A stretch of DNA of 20,227 nt from a virus. Position numbers and translations under genes: made by a program. Shown here piece after piece: positions 15,084-20,227 of this stretch (its first letter is position 1; each line of letters opens with the position of its first letter). Below the pieces are notes generated by a model. That model had not been told where the DNA came from. It ran no database searches and saw nothing but the letters and a program-made list of their open reading frames with translations. The DNA lies in the IMG/VR virus record IMGVR_UViG_3300006749_000196, positions 1-20,227 of that record; one strand, 5' to 3'.

Positions 15084-16279
15084 TACACATCTCCTGTATT
15101 CGTAGCAGGGTACGCTCTCGTTGTGCCACTCGACCCTGACCATATTATTCTTGCGCAACCCGCTATTCCAGTAACACCTCCATAACTTCGCCAGTTAAAT
15201 GTAGCTAATCCTTGGCCTCTACCACCAGAACCCGCGCCGCCACCCCCAGATAACCCGTCGCTATCAGCAGATCCTCCAGTACCATTAGCTCCTGCACCGC
15301 TCGGCATTGTTGGGGTAGTTCCTCTTCCACCAGTTTTAGTGCTGCCTCCATAACCACCTTGACTAGCGCTTGAATAACTTGAGCTGTTACCATTTCCACC
15401 AGTAGAACCACCACTATTAGGCATAGGAACTTGAGAAGCTCCACTACCAAGATCTTGAAGGCTCGTGCCGGGTGCGGGTGAGGATATACTACCACCAACA
15501 CCGCCGCCGCCAATGGCTTCTGAGTAAACTGTTGTAACACTTCCATAAGCACCGTCTACATAACCGCCAGCACCGCCGCCGCCAGCATTAACAGTATTGT
15601 ATCCTGATCTAACAGCAGGTGCTCCATCTCCACCACCATCACCTATTCGTAAAGGAAGCGTTGTTCTATGCTTATATTTAGCAGCATTTGTCCAATTATA
15701 ATTTTCGTTATTGGGGTCATTGTACACAGTAAAATTACCACCGCCGCCATAACCTCTATATTGTTTGTTAACATCATAGCTTGTTATTGCGATTTGGTGT
15801 AGAGATCCGCCTTCATTAGTTCCAGTGCTACCTCCACCTCCACAGGCAAGGGCTACTGTCCCTTGCGCCCACGCTGTATGACCACCCTCTGGTGATGGAT
15901 AGGCGGAGTTAACATAGTTACTCGTGTTAGAAAGTGGCTGCTGTCCATACCCAGCCGCTCCTGTCGATATAAAATAGGTTCTGTGCGGCGTTACAGATAT
16001 GGTATTTTTATAAGTTAGGTAACCACCACCTCCAGCGTTGATAGTTCCGGGCCAGTTAGCATAAACTATACTACTCCCGCCCCCACCGCCAATACCGCAA
16101 AAGCTTATTTCTGTTACACCTTTGGGACATGTCCACGTTGAAACTCCCGCCCCTGATAAATCAGTTTGACCTGCAGGCACTCCAGCATTCACACTTTGGT
16201 ACACTTCATCTGTCGTAAAAACCCCAGAAGTTGAAGTTGCTTCAGTTGTTTTAATTATACCACCCGGATATCTACCCAT
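15083..16279 (-). CDS. Glycine-rich adhesin/tail fibre protein 1
   Basis: This 398-residue protein has an N-terminal stretch (M-G-R-Y-P-G-G-I-I-K) and then S-T-W-T-C-P-K-G-V-T-E-I-S-F at about residues 47-60. The rest is a long glycine-rich region with many runs of three to five Gly that alternate with short Asn/Ser/Tyr segments. This is the phage glycine-rich domain type, which in known phage adhesins can fold as stacked polyglycine II helices. It ends with A-R-I-I-W-S-G and R-A-Y-P-A-T-N-T-G-D-V. It is probably a distal receptor-binding protein. It resembles the shorter glycine-rich protein at 13618-14589. Its TAA shares one base with the next ATG (TAATG). Confidence 0.8.
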   Translation of the reverse strand: MGRYPGGIIKTTEATSTSGVFTTDEVYQSVNAGVPAGQTDLSGAGVSTWTCPKGVTEISFCGIGGGGGSSIVYANWPGTINAGGGGYLTYKNTISVTPHRTYFISTGAAGYGQQPLSNTSNYVNSAYPSPEGGHTAWAQGTVALACGGGGSTGTNEGGSLHQIAITSYDVNKQYRGYGGGGNFTVYNDPNNENYNWTNAAKYKHRTTLPLRIGDGGGDGAPAVRSGYNTVNAGGGGAGGYVDGAYGSVTTVYSEAIGGGGVGGSISSPAPGTSLQDLGSGASQVPMPNSGGSTGGNGNSSSYSSASQGGYGGSTKTGGRGTTPTMPSGAGANGTGGSADSDGLSGGGGAGSGGRGQGLATFNWRSYGGVTGIAGCARIIWSGSSGTTRAYPATNTGDV

Positions 16280-16287
16280 GTTACCAC

Positions 16288-16662
16288 CTATGAGATTTCT
16301 TCGTAACTTACTACAACTTCTAAATCGTCAGCGGCACTTGCTGTAGCCACTATAGATTTGTCTTCTTCAAGGTACATTGCGGAGTTTTTATCCAATGCAA
16401 GAAACGAACTGTCAGCAGGTACACTAATCGTAGATGCTAACGCATATGCTGTACCTCCACCGTCGTCTTCAGAATTAACGGTTAATGTAATGTTAGCTGC
16501 GTTTGAGCCATCAACATTTGCTATTTGTATAAAATTTACTTTAAATACTTTGCTGCTTGAAGCAGCGTTACTCAAGATAGTAGTGGCACTTGTAGAGGAA
16601 AGTTTTACGTAAGCCGTTTTCCCCGTGATGGTTGCCACATTGACGATATTAGGTGCTGACAT
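16288..16662 (-). CDS. Small virion structural protein
   Basis: This 124-residue acidic protein is rich in Ser, Ala, Thr and Val. It opens M-S-A-P-N-I-V-N-V-A-T-I and contains K-V-N-F-I-Q-I-A-N-V-D-G-S followed by alternating hydrophobic residues that suggest a beta-sandwich. It ends L-E-V-V-V-S-Y-E-E-I-S. The ATG at 16662 has GGAG about nine bases upstream. It has no catalytic motif. Its position between a fibre-like gene and a glycine-rich adhesin suggests a tail or fibre accessory protein. I recognise the general type from marine phages but know no specific function. Confidence 0.72.
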   Translation of the reverse strand: MSAPNIVNVATITGKTAYVKLSSTSATTILSNAASSSKVFKVNFIQIANVDGSNAANITLTVNSEDDGGGTAYALASTISVPADSSFLALDKNSAMYLEEDKSIVATASAADDLEVVVSYEEIS

Positions 16663-16674
16663 TGTTTATCTCCT

Positions 16675-17364
16675 TTAGCCAAACACAATTGAAGCGGCAA
16701 TAGCCTTGCCCATAGAGATACCAGCACTACCGAAAGAGATAGTACCACTACCATTTGTAACCAACGCCTGCCCATTTGACCCATCGGATGTAGGTAGGGT
16801 AAGAGCCGTTACAAAAGCCTGTAGGTTTGCGTCATAAGCCAACACGTTTGTGCCTATTGCAAGCCCTAAGTTCGATCTAGATGTTCCTGCATTCGCAACA
16901 TCTGATAAATTGTTTGCAGCTAGTAAGCCGCCTGTGACAGGTACAGAAGCGAATGTAGAGGTAAGATCTACCACCGCTGCGCCAGCTCCTGCGCCATCAG
17001 CGTATACAATCGCAGACTTTCCGTTTGCTATTGTCACATTCGCGCCAGAGCCTTGTGAAATTATGGCAGATTGCCCAGAGTTGTTCTTTATAAGATACAA
17101 TCTTTTTGAGTCATTAGGAGCTATCGTAATAGTATTTGTACCAGAAGGTGAGCCGCCTAACACAAGAACATGGTACTGACCGTCCGATGCAGTACCATCA
17201 GATGTAGTCAGTGTATGCGTTGTTCCTGAAAGTGTAATATCTCCAACGCCTACCGCTAGGCGGTCAATAATATCAAAGTTTGTATTTGTTGACGTACCCC
17301 ATGTTCCGGATTCATCCCCTGTGGTAATTTTCTTAATACCACCGTTTGTTGTATAGGTTGCCAT
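16675..17364 (-). CDS. Tail fibre-like protein
   Basis: This 229-residue protein has an N-terminal G-T-W-G-T-S-T-N-T-N-F-D-I-I-D segment of the kind found at the start of marine phage fibre proteins. A beta-rich middle follows. Around residues 149-170 comes the tail fibre motif N-N-L-S-D-V-A-N-A-G-T-S-R-S-N-L-G-L, which in phage fibres usually precedes the distal shaft. The C-terminal region has D-G-S-N-G-Q-A-L-V-T-N-G-S-G-T, another recurrent fibre motif. Host recognition or a fibre base is the inferred role. The chain is short for a complete fibre, so it may pair with the glycine-rich proteins downstream. The ATG at 17364 has a weak AAGGGT upstream. Confidence 0.75.
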   Translation of the reverse strand: MATYTTNGGIKKITTGDESGTWGTSTNTNFDIIDRLAVGVGDITLSGTTHTLTTSDGTASDGQYHVLVLGGSPSGTNTITIAPNDSKRLYLIKNNSGQSAIISQGSGANVTIANGKSAIVYADGAGAGAAVVDLTSTFASVPVTGGLLAANNLSDVANAGTSRSNLGLAIGTNVLAYDANLQAFVTALTLPTSDGSNGQALVTNGSGTISFGSAGISMGKAIAASIVFG

Positions 17365-17376
17365 TTGTTTTTACCC

Positions 17377-18147
17377 TTACGCTGCTATAATTTCTGTCCA
17401 AACAGTGCCATCATCTGGAATAATTTCACCCCAAACTAACACACCTTTTACTAAAACGCTAGCCTCTAGTCCAGTTACGGATACTACTGCGTTACCTGTG
17501 ACAGTAGTGCCGCTAGAGACTGCTGTTTGTGCGGCATTCGGCCCATTAACAGGCACCGCCTGACCAGTCCGCTGAGTCACTGTACCAACAGCCGTAGTTG
17601 CAACAAAGCCAGTAACAGAGGCGTCTGCACTACCTGTAGCTACTACTGATCCAACACTAGCGGTTGTGCCGAACCCAACAAGGTTTACAGTGACTCCTGT
17701 ACCCGCAGTAGCCGTAACAGTTCCAACAGAGGAGGTAATCTCAAACCCAGTTGTAAATATGGCGGTACTACCGTCAACAGATACTGTACCAACACTAGCT
17801 GTTAGGGCAGGAAGAGTAACATTTTGCCCCCAAGAACTTTCGCCCCACGAGCCTCTACCCCACCCAGTAAACGATACTAACGCATCAAACCGAATATGGT
17901 TTACTTCACCTGTGGCCTGCACACCTGTGACATGCACAAGAGATACCCCTTGCGCAGCAACTTGTGCAACCTGGCCTGTAGCTGACAACCCTGTAACGGG
18001 AACAGTTGCAGCGCCAGAAGTAGTTACAGAACCAACACTAGCTGTTATTGCTGACGGAAGTGCTGGAATATCATCTTGACCAAAAGCGGTTACGCCCCAG
18101 CCATCAGACCCCCAGCCTCCAGAAAGAAGAACAACAACGTCAGCCAC
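17377..18147 (-). CDS. Repeat-rich beta structural protein (tail/fibre-like)
   Basis: This 256-residue protein begins with GTG at 18147; AGGAG six to seven bases upstream supports that start. It contains about seven imperfect repeats of roughly 22-25 residues with the pattern S-V-G-T-V...G-x-A-x-V-x-V-T-G, suggesting a repeating beta structure. Two copies of a Trp/Gly motif occur, G-W-G-S-D-G-W-G-V-T-A-F-G-Q near the N-terminus and G-W-G-R-G-S-W-G-E-S-S-W-G-Q near residues 93-107. The C-terminus has V-W-G-E-I and V-W-T-E-I. No enzymatic motif is visible. A surface tail or fibre component is the likeliest role. It has almost no charge and is rich in Ala, Thr, Val and Gly. Confidence 0.75.
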   Translation of the reverse strand: MADVVVLLSGGWGSDGWGVTAFGQDDIPALPSAITASVGSVTTSGAATVPVTGLSATGQVAQVAAQGVSLVHVTGVQATGEVNHIRFDALVSFTGWGRGSWGESSWGQNVTLPALTASVGTVSVDGSTAIFTTGFEITSSVGTVTATAGTGVTVNLVGFGTTASVGSVVATGSADASVTGFVATTAVGTVTQRTGQAVPVNGPNAAQTAVSSGTTVTGNAVVSVTGLEASVLVKGVLVWGEIIPDDGTVWTEIIAA

Positions 18148-18156
18148 TTATAGCTC

Positions 18157-18606
18157 CTACGCGATACGGATAATTGCGTTAGATGCGTCGGCTGTTGGGA
18201 ATACGATTTGGAAATCACCTGCTGTAGAAGCTTTATTAGATCCAAAATCTAATACAACAACGGTATCTGTAGTACCTGATCCACCGCCTGTAGTTGTGTT
18301 ATAGATTAACGCACCTCGAGCAGTAATTGTTGCAGATGTAAATGTAAGATCCGCAAAGTCAGTCAAAGCTGTAGTGCCTGAAGTTGTTGGTGTTACGTTT
18401 GTAAGAGCACCACCACCCGCAGCGTACGTTCCAGAGTTTGATACCTCGTTAGATGATGTGTATGCTGTAGTTGCTGCATTAAATGAAGCACTGTTGTCGT
18501 ATAGAGCTAGTTTAAAAGTGTCTCCTGACGAGTTTGTAAAGTTATGACTTCCCGTAAGCAGCTCTTGCTTAAAAGAAGTACACATATAGTTTCCAGAAAA
18601 GGCCAT
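18157..18606 (-). CDS. Virion structural protein
   Basis: This 149-residue protein begins M-A-F-S-G-N-Y-M-C-T-S-F-K-Q-E-L-L-T-G and is rich in Thr, Ser, Gly and Ala. It carries F-K-L-A-L-Y-D-N-S-A-S-F and a late D-F-Q-I-V-F-P segment, a beta-rich composition typical of small phage head or tail proteins. The opening resembles a family seen in many uncultured marine phage genomes. The start is well supported by AAGGAG eight bases before the ATG at 18606. It sits directly behind the adaptor group. The exact place in the virion cannot be read from sequence. Confidence 0.78.
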   Translation of the reverse strand: MAFSGNYMCTSFKQELLTGSHNFTNSSGDTFKLALYDNSASFNAATTAYTSSNEVSNSGTYAAGGGALTNVTPTTSGTTALTDFADLTFTSATITARGALIYNTTTGGGSGTTDTVVVLDFGSNKASTAGDFQIVFPTADASNAIIRIA

Positions 18607-18607
18607 G

Positions 18608-18904
18608 TTAAAGTCTCCTTATAAGTTCAGCCAGTTGGGGATGACCCGCATCAATAAGCGCGTTACACACTGTTGTACGGTCACTGCGAATAGCCTGCCT
18701 CATATAATATGCAACAAGCTTCTCAACGTGCTTTGAGAAAGCACGAGCTTGGTCTCTTATCCCGGGATGGGCACTGTCAGAGACCGAAATTACTTTTTCT
18801 ACACATTGCTGCGCTAATTCTTCAGGCGTAAAACCACGGTTATTAGTAGTCTTTACACCTACAATCGGTTCATGTTGTGGTACACTTACGTCTATTTTAA
18901 ACAT
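18608..18904 (-). CDS. Small conserved helical phage protein
   Basis: This 98-residue protein has a short N-terminal beta-like segment and then F-T-P-E-E-L-A-Q-Q-C at about residues 25-34. A helical body follows with H-P-G-I-R-D-Q-A-R-A-F, Y-Y-M-R-Q-A-I-R-S-D-R and a C-terminal L-A-E-L-I-R-R-L. There is no signal peptide and no membrane segment. I recognise the pattern from marine phages, where it follows the adaptor gene, but no function is known to me. Its place between the adaptor and small structural genes suggests an assembly or connector role. The ATG at 18904 has only a weak AGGA upstream. Confidence 0.75.
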   Translation of the reverse strand: MFKIDVSVPQHEPIVGVKTTNNRGFTPEELAQQCVEKVISVSDSAHPGIRDQARAFSKHVEKLVAYYMRQAIRSDRTTVCNALIDAGHPQLAELIRRL

Positions 18905-18916
18905 TGTTTTTTATTC

Positions 18917-19546
18917 CTAACTAACTATAGTTCTTGGTTGCCCAGAGCGATAGGTATCCCCACGTAGCTTACCATCACCAAGATTTTTAAGTAGTCCAAT
19001 AGATAGAACATACATTTTATTGTACATATCTACCATATCTTGCTCACCTTTCATAAAACGTATGGCCTCAACTAACGCACCGTTAAGCAACGCTGAATCA
19101 AATTCTTCTCCAAGCCAAGTAGTATTTGCGTCCACGATAGACTGTGGATAGTAGCCATAATGCAATTCTGCTGCGTATGTTGCGTTTGGAGTTGGCCCTA
19201 AAATAAAAGCAGTATCATCAAAATTTGCATAATGCACTGGCACACCTGCGGTAGTTTGGTTTGGGTACGCTTCTCGAATAAAATTAACGTCTTTGTCTAA
19301 TAGGTATATATAATTATCAGAACTATCAACAATTGCCAGACTATACGTATATAAATAATCTGCAGGTAGTGCTAAATACTTGTTATTAGCTGTTAACGCC
19401 GCAGTTACATTCTTACGTAACGCTGGTATTTGTACAGAATTGTATATTTTCTGTTCTGCTTGCTGAGTAAACATAGCGAGTTGAGCATCTGTAAATGTGT
19501 TTTCACAGATGTCTTCTATGTTTGTTTTTAACTCAGTATAATTCAT
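18917..19546 (-). CDS. Putative head-tail adaptor (connector) protein
   Basis: This 209-residue protein opens N-Y-T-E-L-K-T-N-I-E-D-I and continues with a helical stretch (A-M-F-T-Q-Q-A-E-Q-K-I-Y), a beta-rich centre with L-P-A-D-Y-L-Y and L-H-Y-G-Y-Y-P, and a C-terminal helical region (A-L-L-N-G-A-L-V-E-A-I-R-F-M-K-G). This order matches the phage adaptor family of podoviruses (SU10 adaptor-like), which forms a ring below the portal and joins head to tail. The length is typical. The ATG at 19546 follows the preceding stop after three bases, so the two genes are probably translated together. Portal and capsid genes are expected upstream, beyond the right edge. The family assignment is from recognition of sequence pattern only. 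Confidence 0.72.
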   Translation of the reverse strand: MNYTELKTNIEDICENTFTDAQLAMFTQQAEQKIYNSVQIPALRKNVTAALTANNKYLALPADYLYTYSLAIVDSSDNYIYLLDKDVNFIREAYPNQTTAGVPVHYANFDDTAFILGPTPNATYAAELHYGYYPQSIVDANTTWLGEEFDSALLNGALVEAIRFMKGEQDMVDMYNKMYVLSIGLLKNLGDGKLRGDTYRSGQPRTIVS

Positions 19547-19549
19547 GCG

Positions 19550-19693
19550 CTATGCCATTGGCCCTCTTGCAAATAAACCCTTTGTAGCGGCACCTGTGCC
19601 TCGGACTTTTACCCCATTAGTTTTTTTAGGGGTTTTTGCAGTTTTAACAGGTGTGTTTACCTTACCGCCTTTTTTGTAGCCTTTTTTCTTCAT
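19550..19693 (-). CDS. Small lysine/glycine-rich basic protein (47 aa)
   Basis: A 47-codon ORF starts with ATG at 19693 behind a good ribosome binding site (GTAGGAG, about 6 bases upstream). It ends with TAG at 19550-19552, three bases before the next gene's ATG. The product opens M-K-K-K-G-Y-K-K-G-G-K, continues with repeated K-T/K-K segments and ends G-T-G-A-A-T-K-G-L-F-A-R-G-P-M-A. It is very basic, with no hydrophobic segment and no cysteine. I recognise K-K-K-G-Y...R-G-T-G-A-A-T-x-G-L peptides as common tiny genes in marine phage structural operons. The role is unknown; DNA binding inside the head or binding to another virion protein are both possible. Confidence 0.8.
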   Translation of the reverse strand: MKKKGYKKGGKVNTPVKTAKTPKKTNGVKVRGTGAATKGLFARGPMA

Positions 19694-19753
19694 AGTAATC
19701 TCCTACATCATTGTTACAATAACTCAACTGACAAATCCAGTGAAACTCGTGAT

Positions 19754-19759
19754 ATTATA
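19754..19759 (-). promoter_or_regulatory. Candidate -10 element upstream of the small basic protein
   Basis: The 71-base gap between the cupredoxin gene and the small K-K-G protein carries a perfect TATAAT on the minus strand. It lies about 60 bases before the start codon at 19693. No good TTGACA-like -35 is visible 15-18 bases upstream, so this is weak. The same gap holds a short inverted repeat (attgttacaat) but no strong terminator hairpin. Confidence 0.22.
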
Positions 19760-19764
19760 CATTG

Positions 19765-20227
19765 TTACACTATTGTTATATTTCCCACCATACTACTGTG
19801 ACTTGTGCATTGATACACTAAAGATGTATCGGAGGGTTCGTGAGGCACAATAAATTGTGTCAATCCTGTTGTTGAGTTATAATTATCTGTTACACCCGTT
19901 GTAAAAGCAGACCCACCGTTAGATGTTCTTATCTGCAAAGGATGACTTCCTACGTTAGCTGTGTTGTCAATTAAATAGGTATGACCTTTGTAGAAAGTAA
20001 AATTTGGATTGTCTCCGGATGTAGCACCGGGGCCAGTAAAAGTATAAGCAGAAGACCCATTTGTACCTGTTGTGTACTTAGTAACGGGGCCAGTTGTCTC
20101 ATCGTTGACTCGAATCCATACTCCTCCGTGCGCGAAATATAGTCCCCCAGTCGCATGAACGTGGGCTACAGCGCCGTGGTATGTCGATGCACTTGGCAAG
20201 TCACTTAAAGCACCGTAGTAGAAAACA
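19765..20227 (-). CDS. Virion/tail protein with cupredoxin-like domain, 5' partial
   Basis: The frame is open to the right edge of the window, so the true start lies outside; an in-frame TTG at 20199 is not a convincing start because the coding frame continues upstream (V-F-Y-Y-G-A-L-S-D). The first ~40 visible residues contain the module L-P-S-A-S-T-Y-H-G-A-V-A-H-V-H followed by Y-F-A-H and a Trp, which I recognise from marine phage virion proteins. The C-terminal ~95 residues look like a cupredoxin beta-sandwich: N-F-T-F-Y-K-G-H-T-Y, then S-H-P-L-Q-I (codons near 19929-19943), then Y-Q-C-T-S-H-S-S-M near the end (19789-19812). The His, Cys, His and Met stand where type 1 copper ligands stand in blue copper proteins. 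Copper binding is inference; many phage cupredoxin folds are purely structural. It precedes the adaptor gene, so a head or tail decoration role is likely. Confidence 0.8.
   Translation of the reverse strand, partial: VFYYGALSDLPSASTYHGAVAHVHATGGLYFAHGGVWIRVNDETTGPVTKYTTGTNGSSAYTFTGPGATSGDNPNFTFYKGHTYLIDNTANVGSHPLQIRTSNGGSAFTTGVTDNYNSTTGLTQFIVPHEPSDTSLVYQCTSHSSMVGNITIV

Noticed and set aside
15084-15158. Upstream extension of the Trp-rich protein
   Set aside because: The extra 25 codons overlap the adhesin gene and lack a binding site, while the ATG at 15083 has AGGAG and a TAATG junction.
15205-15552. Minus-strand 115-residue Leu/Val-rich frame inside glycine-rich adhesin 1
   Set aside because: Shifted reading of glycine codons gives Val/Leu-rich shadows; the adhesin frame has a start, a ribosome binding site and family motifs.
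13618-16279. Diversity-generating retroelement target in the adhesins
   Set aside because: No reverse transcriptase, template repeat or matched variable repeat is visible in the window.
19700-19764. Rho-independent terminator after the cupredoxin gene
   Set aside because: Only a 4-base stem (attg/caat) with a 3-base loop is present, with no GC-rich stem and no U tract.

Overview
The window is part of the late region of a tailed bacteriophage. Every gene I can support lies on the minus strand, so the operon reads from the right edge (position 20227) to the left edge (position 1). Most genes abut or overlap, several through one-base TAATG/TAGTG or four-base ATGA/GTGA junctions, and most have a visible GGAG-type ribosome binding site. 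Base composition is moderately AT-rich. Several proteins look like those of uncultured marine phages: the 'Y-H-G-A-x-A-H-V-H' tail module, the glycine-rich fibres, the tail protein opening with 'S-N-E-G-G-W', and the small K-K-G protein. I therefore infer a marine phage, probably podovirus-like, of an unidentified marine bacterium. This rests on remembered family resemblance, not on a search. No integrase, repressor, tRNA, polymerase or terminase gene is visible.

Layout in the direction of transcription. (1) 20227-18608: the end of a virion protein with a cupredoxin-like domain, a tiny lysine-rich protein, a head-tail adaptor and a small helical protein. (2) 18606-13618: small structural proteins, a repeat-rich beta protein, a tail-fibre-like protein, and two glycine-rich adhesin-like proteins separated by a small tryptophan-rich protein that may be a fibre chaperone. 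(3) 13617-11697: a non-structural cassette with a 2-oxoglutarate/Fe(II) oxygenase, a DUF6065-like protein and a short sulfotransferase, the last two overlapping by 80 bp. (4) 11639-9044: the lysis region, with five membrane proteins (one carrying a perfect EF-hand loop, one resembling the GTA holin family), two very small genes and a GH19-type endolysin. (5) 9031-1: a zinc-ribbon protein, a 626-residue tail hub-like protein, a C1q/TNF-like fibre protein, a small conserved protein, a 1734-residue repeat-filled protein that may act in DNA ejection, and the start of one more gene.

The structural genes would build the head-tail connector, tail hub, fibres and perhaps internal ejection proteins. 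The lysis block sits in the middle of them. The most interesting parts are the oxygenase/DUF/sulfotransferase cassette between adhesins and lysis genes, the multi-membrane-protein lysis block with an EF-hand, the copper-site-like cupredoxin domain, and the repeat architecture of the giant protein.
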